Assembly: GCF_000364445.2 (NCBI RefSeq)
Contig: NZ_CP043538.1
Location: forward strand, 3,479,612 to 3,543,611
Reading direction: 5' to 3'
Source of the DNA: Methylobacterium mesophilicum SR1.6/6
GTDB taxonomy: Bacteria > Pseudomonadota > Alphaproteobacteria > Rhizobiales > Beijerinckiaceae
DNA length: 64,000 nucleotides
The position numbers were made by a program, and so were the translations under genes. Shown here one piece after another: positions 23,150 to 34,100 of this stretch (position 1 is its first letter; the number at the start of each line of letters is the position of its first letter). The notes beneath the pieces are model-generated. The model did not search any database. It was not told the origin of the DNA and saw nothing but the letters and a program-made list of their open reading frames with translations.

Positions 23150-23181
23150 ATGGCGGTGGCGGAGGGGGAACGCCCCGCCAT
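23150..23181 (+). terminator. Hairpin after dnaG
   Basis: 23150-23161 and 23171-23181 can pair as a stem of about 11 bp with one bulge (ATGGCGG...CCGCCAT), 11 bases after the dnaG stop. No T-run follows, only AGTTAATAA, so it may be a weak terminator or a processing site that separates dnaG and rpoD levels. A 15-base palindrome (23196-23210, CAAGCCTCAGGCTTG) follows in the same rpoD leader. Confidence 0.4.
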
Positions 23182-23338
23182 AGTTAATAATCGGTCAAGC
23201 CTCAGGCTTGCATACGGAAACCGACGACTCAACGCGACCGGAGCGATCCGGCGCGGTTCTCAGAAAGCGGCGTCGCAGGCTTGGACCGGCCTCACCACGG
23301 CCTCCGCCGCGCGCCGCGTGCGAAACAATAGGCTGATC

Positions 23339-25318
<1,980 letters not shown>

Positions 25319-25323
25319 GCCCA

Positions 25324-25350
25324 CGCCGCGGCGGCCGTCGCGGCGCTTTT
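25324..25350 (+). terminator. Rho-independent terminator of rpoD
   Basis: CGCCGCG at 25324-25330 pairs with CGCGGCG at 25339-25345 around an eight-base loop, followed by a CTTTT run ending at 25350. It begins five bases after the rpoD stop. Confidence 0.65.
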
Positions 25351-25398
25351 CTCGTCGACCGCGTTGCCAAGGTGTTTCGCGGCATCCAGTCTGGCGCC

Positions 25399-26658
25399 AT
25401 GCTCGAACGCCGCCCGCCAAACACCGGAGCGCCGACGGCCTTCGCGGACGGCTCCGAAGCCGACGACGTCCCCTTCGGCGCCCTCCAGCCTTCCGTGGGC
25501 ATCCGCGACTGGCTGCTCGGGGAAGGCGCGCGGATGCCGAACGCCGAAGAGATGCTCGCCGGACTCGCCGAGCGGCTGATTGCCATCGGGGTGCCGGTGG
25601 ACCGGGCTTCCACGGCGATCGACACCCTGCACTCGGAATATGCCGGCGTCGGCCGCATCTGGACGCGGGACGGCGGCACCACCGTCCGGCTGTTCCCGCA
25701 CGGCGCCCGCTCGACCGACGCCTACCTCAACTCTCCCTTCCACACGGTCCACGAGACCGGGGAGTGGCTGATCCTCGATTTGTCCGAGACACCGGACGAT
25801 GCCTACGCGATCGTCCCGGACCTGAAGGCCGGCGGCTACACCCACTACGTCGTGGCGCCGCTGTTCTTCACCAACGGCACCAAGAACGGCATCACCTTCG
25901 CCACCCGCGCACCGGAGGGATTCGGCGAGGACGACATCGCGATCCTGCGCTTCGTCATGCCGGCGCTCGCCGCGGTCGCTGAGATGCGCGTGCTCAACAA
26001 GCAGCTCGACCATGTGCTGCGGCTCTACGTCGGCGACGAACCGCACCGGGCGATCCTTGCGGGCGATATCCGCCGCGGGCAGGTGACGCGGATCCGTTCG
26101 GCAATCCTGTTCGCCGACATGCGCGATTACACCCGCACCTCCGCCGACATGACGCCCGAGGAGGTGGTTGGCCTGCTGAACGTGTTCTTCGACTGCCTCG
26201 TGCCGCCGATCGAGCGCGAGGGCGGCGAGGTGCTGAAGTATCTCGGCGATGGCCTGCTGGCGATCTTCCGCGAGTCCGGCGACGATCTCGGCGGCGCCGC
26301 CAAGGGGGCGCTGACGGCGGCGCAGCACGCCTTGGCGGCTCTCGATGAGGCGAACGCGCTGCACCAGTTTCCCGTGCCGGTGGCCGCCGGTATTGCGCTT
26401 CACCACGGTGAGGCCGCTTATGGGAATGTCGGATCGGGTTCGCGCCTCGACTTCACCGTCATCGGCCGGGACGTGAACCTCGCGAGCCGCCTCGCGCAGA
26501 TGAATCGGATCCTGGGCGAGCCGCTGCTGATGTCGAAGCCGTTCGTGGATTTCTTGTGGGGCGATCCGATTCCCCTCGGCGAGCATCAGCTCGACGGCTT
26601 CCGGGAGCCGATGGCGGTATTCCGACCGAAGTTTCTGCGGCCGCGCAAGGCGAGCTGA
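25399..26658 (+). CDS. Class III adenylate/guanylate cyclase
   Basis: Makes a cyclic nucleotide second messenger. The C-terminal cyclase domain (about residues 225-390) has the first metal aspartate in '[11 protein letters not shown]', the second in '[13 protein letters not shown]', and the transition-state Asn/Arg pair in '[16 protein letters not shown]', so the active site looks complete. The N-terminal half (about 40-215) resembles a GAF-like sensor region ('[22 protein letters not shown]'). No membrane helix is visible, so it should be cytosolic. The start is ATG at 25399 or GTG at 25372; neither has a strong ribosome site. It follows rpoD behind a terminator. Confidence 0.85.
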   Translation: MLERRPPNTGAPTAFADGSEADDVPFGALQPSVGIRDWLLGEGARMPNAEEMLAGLAERLIAIGVPVDRASTAIDTLHSEYAGVGRIWTRDGGTTVRLFPHGARSTDAYLNSPFHTVHETGEWLILDLSETPDDAYAIVPDLKAGGYTHYVVAPLFFTNGTKNGITFATRAPEGFGEDDIAILRFVMPALAAVAEMRVLNKQLDHVLRLYVGDEPHRAILAGDIRRGQVTRIRSAILFADMRDYTRTSADMTPEEVVGLLNVFFDCLVPPIEREGGEVLKYLGDGLLAIFRESGDDLGGAAKGALTAAQHALAALDEANALHQFPVPVAAGIALHHGEAAYGNVGSGSRLDFTVIGRDVNLASRLAQMNRILGEPLLMSKPFVDFLWGDPIPLGEHQLDGFREPMAVFRPKFLRPRKAS

Positions 26659-26736
26659 ACGCGCGCCCCGGGCGCGCTCGCCGAACAGAGTCGATGACTG
26701 GCGCCGCGAATCCCGATGTGGACGCTTCGGACCGCG

Positions 26737-27330
26737 CTAAGCTCGCCACTGAGGATCGTATTGCGAACTGTAGGGCAGTGGCCGGCAGCCCCATATGGGT
26801 TCCACAATCTGGGTGAGCGCCTGGCGCGCCAGCGCGCGAACGCGCGCACGCACCTCGTCGGGTATGTTCGACTGCACCAGTATCTCGGTGCAATTATACA
26901 GGCAGACGGCAGACTGCCCTAAGTGGAACGCATTGAGGGCAAGTTCCTCCCGCAGGCCATAGGCATAGACCCAAGGGTGCAAACTGAGGCCTTTGCTCGG
27001 CAGGTCCAGGCCAACGCCCCCCTCCGCGTAGCGATAGCTTGCGGCGTGGTTTCCTTTGCGCCGGCAATATCGGCTGGCTCCGAGCCATGCCTCCGCACGC
27101 TCCGGCCTGATGGCGATCATCCTCTCATAAAGCATCAAGATCGCAGCCGCCGGTTCGTCCAGGCGCTCCATCGCATCGGCAGCCGACAGCAGCGCGAGGA
27201 AAACTTCTTCATCCCAAAAACCTTGATCTGCACGCTTCAAATACAAATCGATAGCCTTGCAATATTCGGACGTTTCAAAATAGCCGTTTGCGAGGTAAAA
27301 ATTGTAGCGCGCGATCATGAATGGGTAATT
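26737..27330 (-). pseudogene. 3' remnant of a TPR-repeat protein gene
   Basis: The minus frame from about 27330 to the stop at 26737 encodes about 197 residues of repeated helix pairs, e.g. 'FYLANGYFETSEYCKAIDLYLKRADQ', 'AAILMLYERMIAIRPERAEAWLGASRYCRRKGNHAASYRYAEGGVGL' and 'REELALNAFHLGQSAVCLYNCTEIL'. This resembles the C-terminal TPR half of large glycosyltransferase/TPR proteins (family assignment from memory). There is no start codon or ribosome site at its 5' end. The frame runs straight into transposase-like and HEPN sequence, so it is a truncated fragment brought in by rearrangement. Base composition is less GC-rich than the housekeeping neighbours. Confidence 0.7.
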
Positions 27331-27353
27331 ACCCACGCGTTTGATGGCAGGGT

Positions 27354-27453
27354 TCAAGCGCCGATGGTTTTGAGGATGGCGTCGAAGGAACTGCTGCCTG
27401 TGAGGCGCGCGGTGTCGACGACGGTGCGGATGGCGGCCTCGCCCTCGGCCGAA
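27354..27453 (-). pseudogene. Probable transposase C-terminal tail
   Basis: A short minus-strand frame reads 'AEGEAAIRTVVDTARLTGSSSFDAILKTIGA' followed by a stop at 27354-27356. The pattern resembles the extreme C-terminus of IS66-like transposases, but I cannot confirm the family. It begins where the Swt1-HEPN reading frame loses similarity. A perfect 14-base palindrome (27322-27335, TGGGTAATTACCCA) lies just beyond it and may mark an element end. Confidence 0.4.
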
Positions 27454-27675
27454 GGCGTCGTCGAACACGTCGCGCCAACTGTCGATCATGGTCTTGAGCA
27501 GGCCGTACTCGTCGAGCCCGGCCTTGGGCGAGCCGCCGGCCGCGCGGCTGGCGAAGTGCAGCCAGTTCGCACCGTGCCGGCCCTTCATGCGGCTCTCTAC
27601 AAAAGGCGTCAGGCCGCGGCGCAGGTGATAGAGGCCGGCCTGGACTCGCTGCAGCGTTTCCTTCTCGGTCGACAT
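27445..27675 (-). pseudogene. Truncated N-terminus of a Swt1-HEPN protein (probable DUF499 ATPase gene)
   Basis: The ATG at 27675 overlaps the DUF1156 stop codon (TGATG), showing this was the next cistron of the operon. The first 75 or so residues, 'MSTEKETLQRVQAGLYHLRRG...VFDDAFGR', including 'LYHLRRGLTPFVESRMKGRHGANW', look like the N-terminal Swt1-type HEPN region that, from memory, heads large DUF499 ATP-binding proteins next to DUF1156 methylases. Similarity then stops and the sequence becomes transposase-like, so more than 90% of the expected gene (about 1,000 residues) is missing. The catalytic HEPN motif is not present in the surviving part. Confidence 0.6.
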
Positions 27676-30569
27676 CAGGCCGCCCCCCCGAACGCGAAGG
27701 CGGATTGGCTCGGGCCGGGGGTCGGGCCGGCGGTCGCCAGCGACGACGCCCGGTCCTCCAGCTTGGTCCACTCCTGCGCCAGCTCATTGTAGACCAGCGC
27801 CTCGGCGGCCCAGCTCTTCTGGGTGGCGATCTCGAACAGGCGGTAAGCGAGGGCGCGAGCCTCCTCCGCCTTCGGGCCCATCTGGGCCACCAAAGCCGCC
27901 GCCGCCTCGCCGCCGCCGTCCGGGGCGTTCAGCACGCGAGCGGTGTGCTGAACGCATTCCCAGACTGTCAGAGTCTTGTCGCTAGCGGGCGACCAATTAG
28001 TTGGCAACGCGTCCCGTGGTGTTAGGCGGGTCTTGCCGCGCAAGTCGTCGAATACGCCGGAGGCGAAAAGCGCACGATCGGATGTGTTTTTGGCGGTCGT
28101 GAGCGTGATCAGTTCGCCCGAGGCGCGCGGCTCGAAGCCGTAGGTCGCGAACCAGGCAAGCGCCACTTGCGTCGCGGAGTCGAAGGCCTGATCGAGTTCA
28201 TTCTCAATCTCCTCCCAGACTCGGTTGATCAGTGCCAGAGCGGTCTTCACGCTCATGGCGCTGTCGTCGTCCTCCAGCACCTTAGCTTGGCGTGAGAACA
28301 CGCCCATGCCAGGGCCGATTACTGATTGCTGCATGTCGACCGGCCCGACTCCGGCCTTCCGGATTGCATCGATCGCGGCCGGCATCTCGCGCTTCAGCGC
28401 CCGGATGAAATCAGCACGAGTGATGATCTCCGCGTCGGCAGCGCGTTTGCGACAAACGAGAACAATCGATGAAGCGAGGACGTTGGTCCCCACGCTGATC
28501 GTACGTGCGCCTCGCTCCGTGCGAACCGGCCACGTGCCGTCAATTGTTAGATCAGCCTTGACTATGGCCTGCAGAAACGAGGCCCAGCCCGCCGACGTTA
28601 TGCCATCTTGTGCAGCTTCTGACTGCTTAAAAGCATAGTAAACGGCTATGGGTTCGTCCTGTGTCGCAGCATTCTGTATGGCGGTTAGCGCTTCTGCCAT
28701 ACCCGCCATAAAAAACGCTTCCGCCTTCTCGCGATTTCCATGTCTGTATGGCGTCGCGACAAGTTCGCTATCTTTCGGGACTGAAAGACGCCTATATAGC
28801 TCTGGCCAGATCTTTGAGAGCATTTCTCGATGCCAAACATAAAAATAGTCTGACAAATCTGCATAGCCGATGTTGTCGTAGTAAGGCGGGTCGGTAGATA
28901 TGATCGCCGGTCGGATCGGAAAATTGTTAGTCTGAGCGGTCACTTGCTGAATGACGCCAAGACCTGACGCTGATGCAGCTGCTAACGCACTGCTCGTCCA
29001 TTCAACATTATTGTTAAAATTTCCGGTCGATGCGCTGAACGGATTGCATTCCGTAAAGTCCCAAACCATTGGAATGGCTTGTCGAGCGAATGTATTTCTT
29101 ATGAATTCTCCGGTCGATGCCCATGAAGTCACTGTGCTCCACGCGTCAGTACATCTGCCAACGATTAGGGCTAAGTAAGTTGCGATTGCGTCTGCGTAGG
29201 CCCTGGCGCCCACGCCGTCACCTGATAACGTCTCTCCCTCCTCGACGCCTGACAATTTCGCAGCCATCAGCGCCTCGTTGTGGACGTCATCAACCAGATC
29301 AGCAAATGTCGATAGCGCGACAAGTTGACGGTCTGAGAATGCATCTCGCCATCTCGGCATACCGTACATCGGTAGGCGATCAACGTCGTGACTCGGCGTC
29401 GTGACCAAGCCCTCCGGCCCCCACGAGGGTTCAGCCTGAATGGCTGCATCCATATGTTCATCGTTGGGCGAAAGATACGTGCGACCACGGGCACCCTCCG
29501 CGACTATAGCCATGAGACGTGGCTTGAGACCCGACGAGCATGCTTCTTGTCTGATAAATGCAAACGGAATTGAACTACCGGTCAGAGAGCAAATAAAGCC
29601 CGTTCTCCCACCCCTCGTGCCTTCCTTCAGCTTCGCCTCATCCACCTTAGAAAGCGGTCCCTTCCTCATCTCGAACCGCCACCCATCCTGCGCGTCCGGA
29701 TCGATCACCAGCTCGACCCAGGCCTTCTTGCCCTCCTTGGTCGAGAGCATGAAAGACGAGACCAGCGGCACCATGGCGCCTTTGGCGGCCGGGTCGGGGG
29801 AGCGGACAGTGCGCGCCCATAGCCAGGCGATGACCGTTGCCTGCGAGCCATCCGGCAGCGTCACCTTCGGGTAGAGATGCCCGATGCGGCGCTCTGCCTC
29901 GTCGCGCATCCACTGGCCGTAATAGCGCACGTCCTCCGCGAGGCCCTGTGGGCCCTTCCAGGCTCGGAGCTGTCCATTGGCCGCCTCCGCGCGTGCTTTC
30001 GGGTTCACCGGCGGCCGACCGGCGAATTTCGGCGGAATCTCCACTAGCGCCTTGCCGATCAGTACTGCTACCGGGTTCAAGTCCGAGCCGTAGGCCCGTA
30101 GTCCTAGCCGCTGCGCCTCCAGCGGGATCGAGCCGCCGCCGGAGAACGGATCGTAGACCGGCGGCGCCTTGGTTTGCAGGTACTCAAGGATGGCTGCACC
30201 CTCACCCGGCGCTGGCGGCTCCTCGCCGAGCCCCCAGGCGACCGAGCGCGCGATCTCCCACCGGGCTTCATTCAGGATGCGCTCGTCATTTGAGGCCTCC
30301 CAGGGCACCAACCGTTCGATGACCTTGTGCAGGCGTTTGCGCTCGGTCTCCTGCGCCTCCGCGCCCGGAAAGCGCTCCGGCCAGGACGAGGGGTCGTCGA
30401 CCAGCTGCGCGAACAGCACCGCCCGGCACGCTGCTAGCGGCCGTCGTGCCCACCACAGGTGCAGGGTTGAGGGATGCCCGTGCCGGATCGACTTCTCTCG
30501 CGCGGAGGCGGCGTTAATCGCCTCCAGCGGGATCGAGACTTCAATAAGCTTCTTGCGGACGACACTCAT
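27675..30569 (-). CDS. DUF1156 DNA methyltransferase-like protein
   Basis: A 964-residue protein of the DUF1156 family, putative adenine-specific DNA methylases. The N-terminus carries the family hallmark 'RHGHPSTLHLWWARRPLAACRAVLF' (about 29-53). SAM-binding motif I is 'YDPFSGGGSIPLEAQRLG' (about 139-156), and the catalytic motif IV is 'STDPPYYDNIGYADLSDYFYVW' (about 558-579). It is third in an operon: the ASCH gene ends 22 bases upstream and the truncated HEPN gene overlaps its stop. Bases 28440-29640, roughly residues 310-710, are clearly poorer in GC than both ends, which suggests a mosaic gene with an exchanged middle. In this context a modification role in defence is likely; the sequence specificity is unknown. 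Confidence 0.85.
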   Translation of the reverse strand: MSVVRKKLIEVSIPLEAINAASAREKSIRHGHPSTLHLWWARRPLAACRAVLFAQLVDDPSSWPERFPGAEAQETERKRLHKVIERLVPWEASNDERILNEARWEIARSVAWGLGEEPPAPGEGAAILEYLQTKAPPVYDPFSGGGSIPLEAQRLGLRAYGSDLNPVAVLIGKALVEIPPKFAGRPPVNPKARAEAANGQLRAWKGPQGLAEDVRYYGQWMRDEAERRIGHLYPKVTLPDGSQATVIAWLWARTVRSPDPAAKGAMVPLVSSFMLSTKEGKKAWVELVIDPDAQDGWRFEMRKGPLSKVDEAKLKEGTRGGRTGFICSLTGSSIPFAFIRQEACSSGLKPRLMAIVAEGARGRTYLSPNDEHMDAAIQAEPSWGPEGLVTTPSHDVDRLPMYGMPRWRDAFSDRQLVALSTFADLVDDVHNEALMAAKLSGVEEGETLSGDGVGARAYADAIATYLALIVGRCTDAWSTVTSWASTGEFIRNTFARQAIPMVWDFTECNPFSASTGNFNNNVEWTSSALAAASASGLGVIQQVTAQTNNFPIRPAIISTDPPYYDNIGYADLSDYFYVWHREMLSKIWPELYRRLSVPKDSELVATPYRHGNREKAEAFFMAGMAEALTAIQNAATQDEPIAVYYAFKQSEAAQDGITSAGWASFLQAIVKADLTIDGTWPVRTERGARTISVGTNVLASSIVLVCRKRAADAEIITRADFIRALKREMPAAIDAIRKAGVGPVDMQQSVIGPGMGVFSRQAKVLEDDDSAMSVKTALALINRVWEEIENELDQAFDSATQVALAWFATYGFEPRASGELITLTTAKNTSDRALFASGVFDDLRGKTRLTPRDALPTNWSPASDKTLTVWECVQHTARVLNAPDGGGEAAAALVAQMGPKAEEARALAYRLFEIATQKSWAAEALVYNELAQEWTKLEDRASSLATAGPTPGPSQSAFAFGGAA

Positions 30570-30591
30570 GTAGCTGACAGCTTCTCAAGCG

Positions 30592-31164
30592 TTACGGTGT
30601 AAATGTTCCGAGGGTCGCGATGTTGGCTTCGGAAAGCGGCAGGTGGGCCACGTTCCCGTCGATCCAATCTCGGATCAGTGTGGGCTTGCCAGGAACAGAC
30701 GATGCCGCCGGCGTGCGTAGCTCATCAGAGGCGGTTGAACGCGAGTGAGCCTGCATCTCCAGCACGGAGGCGTAGAGCGCGCTGGCCTGGGCCGCGACGG
30801 CCTCGGCCATCATTGGATCGAGATTGACCCAGATCACCGCACCGGATCGATGGGCGTAGGCGACCGGCCGATCCAGCGGCCGCGCGTTCGTGATGACCCA
30901 AGGCGTTCGCCATCCGTCGGCGTAAGCCTGCGCCTGCCGGTCTACCGGAATGCGGTGTCTCGGCTCCGCGGCACGATACGCGTTCGCGTCGGCGAGGGCA
31001 GGCAGCGACCCCGCGCAGCCCGCGACGCCGACGACCTGTCCGTTTCCCTTCCTGATTAGGGCGATCTGCCCCTTTTGGTGGCAGGCCGTCCTGCGCATCT
31101 CCCATGTCTTCTCGCCGCGAAGTATCAGCCCGATCCAGGGCTCATCGATGATCAGCGCCTTCAA
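30592..31164 (-). CDS. ASCH (PUA-like) domain protein
   Basis: A 190-residue protein with an N-terminal ASCH-type fold: 'KALIIDEPWIGLILRGEKTWEMRRT' (about 2-26), then a strand 'GQIALIRKGNGQVVGVAGC' (about 32-50). PUA-like ASCH and EVE domains bind RNA or modified bases. The C-terminal part (about 135-190) is of unknown type. It sits 18 bases downstream of the helicase stop and 22 bases upstream of DUF1156, so it is part of the operon. A role in reading modified DNA or RNA for the system is inference. Confidence 0.7.
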   Translation of the reverse strand: MKALIIDEPWIGLILRGEKTWEMRRTACHQKGQIALIRKGNGQVVGVAGCAGSLPALADANAYRAAEPRHRIPVDRQAQAYADGWRTPWVITNARPLDRPVAYAHRSGAVIWVNLDPMMAEAVAAQASALYASVLEMQAHSRSTASDELRTPAASSVPGKPTLIRDWIDGNVAHLPLSEANIATLGTFTP

Positions 31165-31182
31165 TCACCCGCCCCATGTCGC

Positions 31183-34100
31183 TCACTGCGGCCTGCCGCC
31201 CAGCGATAGCAGATCAGCAATGTCGAACACCACGGCCGTTTCGGCGAAGCCCGGCTCCCTGTTGACGAAGCGCCGCACGTAGACGGGCTCCCGCGCGAAG
31301 CCGGCCTCGACGCGGACGATGGCTAGGATGAAGGCGTCGGCGGCGTTCAACGCGGCGAGGATCTCGTTCTTGGTGATGATTACGTCGCGGCCCTCGGCCT
31401 GCCGGCCCTTCACCTCGATGAAGCGCAGGGGACCTCCTTCGCGGTCGCGGCTCTCGACGTCCCAACCTTTTTTCTCGGCCGAGACGTCGCGCGGTTCATG
31501 GCCGAGGCTGCGCTCAGCCGCCATCACGGCCTCCATTGCGAGGCGCTCGATTTCAGTCCGCGCGAGCGGATCTTCGCTGAACCCGTCCGCCACTGGGGCG
31601 GGCGCCTTCACCTCCCGGCTGCGCAGAAGCCCAGCCGGGATCACGAGGGCGGCCCCCTTCAGAACCGGTGGCATCGCGGAGATCTGCCGCTCGCGATCGA
31701 GTTCGCTCTGACGCCGGTGTAGCCGCTCGACGAGGCGCGCCGCCGTGGCCTCCGCGTTCTGGGCGTTGACGCGCTGCTCCTTGCCGGCCCTCTCCTCCTC
31801 GCGCAGGCGCGCGGCGCGGGCGTCCCAGTAATTGATCTCGCGGGTCAGGCGCGATCGGACCTCCCGCTCGATCTTGTCGAGTTCGGCCACCCGGCGCGCC
31901 CTCACGGTGTTCAGGTGGTCTGGGACGAGATGCGCGATGGCATAGCTGAGCGCGCGGGCTTCTACGCCCTCCGACAACCACGGAGCGGTCACGACGCTTC
32001 GAAGCGCGGTCTGCTCCTCCGATGTGCTGGGCCGGTAATCGAGATAGGGCGCTGGACCACCGTCGTGAGCCGTTCCGTCCTCCGCGAGCAAGATGAACTG
32101 AAACCGCTGCGAGATCACACGGGGCTCGCCGGTACGGACTGAGCGCGCATCCTGTACCGCGTGTTCCAGGTAGACGAGGAGGCGCGGCGCAACGCCGTCA
32201 TCTGCCTCGTCGATCAGCACACTGCCCTGGCCGAGCAAGGGCTGGAAGCGCTCGAGCACGACATCGACAAGGGCGTCGAGCAGCGGATGTCCGGGCGCGA
32301 CCAACTCGGCCTGGGGCGTGCCGACGATCAGCGCCTTCTCGAACGTGATACGCGCGTAGCGATCGAGTACCGGATCGGACCGCCCGATCTGACGATCCCG
32401 CTCCTTCAGAATGGCGGGCACTCGCAGAATTTCGAATCGGCCCTTCTCGCGCTCAGCAAGGCGACCGCCAAGCATCGCGAAACCCTCTCGGAAGAACGCG
32501 CCAATGAAATGCGGCTGCAGCCGGCGCGCCTGGGCGCGCTCCATGGCCTCGCGGACAGCTGCGACCGCGTGGGGGTTCATCCCCTCGGTGGTAAGCTTGC
32601 GCTCGGCCACGAGCCGCTCAATGGCGCCGACATCGACCGCGCCGTCGACCTTGTGGAACAGCTCGGCCTTTTTCTCGGGGCGGTCGCCGTACCGGATGGC
32701 CTCGACGAGCAGGTCTCGTAGGGATTGGCCCTCGAACAGTTCGCCCAGCACGTCGTAGACCTTGCCGCCGAGCGCCGCGCGCGCCTCCTCCAGCTTCTCG
32801 AGCAGCCGGCGGTAGACCTCGCCCTCGCGCGTGTTGGCGGCGCACAGGTTCCATAGGTGGCAGACCTCGGTCTGGCCGATGCGGTGGATGCGGCCGAAGC
32901 GCTGCTCAAGCCGGTTCGGATTCCACGGTAGGTCGTAGTTGACCATAAGGTGGGCGCCGCGCTGCAGGTTTACGCCTTCGCCAGCGGCGTCGTTGGCGAT
33001 CATGACGCGCACGAGCGGATCGGAGTTGAACGCGGCGATGGCTGCCCGCCGCGCTTCCCGCGCCACACCGCCGTGGATCACCACCACCGCGGCCGGGTCG
33101 CCGACCCGCGCGGCAATCTTCTGCTGGAGGTACTCGAGCGTGTCCTTTGGCTCCGTGAAGATCAGGACCTTGCGCCGCATCCCCGTCGCTGCATCGAGCA
33201 TCATGGGCTCATCGAGGATCGCTTCGAGCTGTCGCCACTTCGTGTCCTGGCCGGAGAGCTTGATCCGCAAGGCACGCTCCTCAAGATCGGCGAGGATCAC
33301 GATCTCGGCCTCGAGTTCCGCGAGGGTCGCCGCCGCCGTCGCCTGGACGGCGATCTGATCCTCGGCTTCCTCGGCCTCACCACCTGGGATCTCATCAACA
33401 TCGTCGGGATCGAAGACGGGCAGGACAGGCGGCCGCGTGAGGGCGGCCGAGGCTCCCTGTCGTAGCAGGCGCTCTTCCCGGAGGCGCTCCTCGAGACGCT
33501 TGCGGCGGCGCTCGAGGGAGCGGTGGATCGCGGCCGGTGAGGAGGCCAGTCGACGCTGCAGAATCTGAAGGGCGAACCCGACGCTCGAGCGTCGCTTGTC
33601 ATCGCCGGTGCGGTCGGCGCGGTTCATCTCCTCGCGCACGTAGGTCGTCACGGCCTGGTAGAGTTCGGTCTCAGTTGGAGAGAGGGCGTAGTTCGCGGTG
33701 TAGGCGCGCCGCTCGGGGAACAAGGGCGTGCCATCGAATCGGTAGAGTTCTTCCTTCGTCAGCCGACGCATCATGTCGGACACGTCGACCCTGTGTACGC
33801 CTTCGCGAAAGCGGCCCTCGAACCGATCGGCGTCGAGCAGGCCCATGAAAAGCTGGAAGTCCGCTTCTTTCCCGTTGTGTGGCGTTGCCGACATCAGGAG
33901 CAGGTTGCGCGTGCGTTGTCCGAGCAGCTTGCCGAGCTTGTGACGCTGCGTTTCCTTGACCTCTCCCCCGAAGTACGAGGCGGCCATCCGGTGTGCCTCG
34001 TCGCAGATGACGAGATCCCAGTCGGGCGCGGCTTCGAGCTTCGCCTTGAGCGTGTCCGAGCGCGCCGCCATGTCGAGGCGCACGATGAGGCGCGAGGCCT

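Noticed and set aside
26737..27771. Treating the 344-codon frame as one protein
   Set aside because: Its three parts belong to unrelated sequences, and the first 32 codons overlap the DUF1156 3' end.
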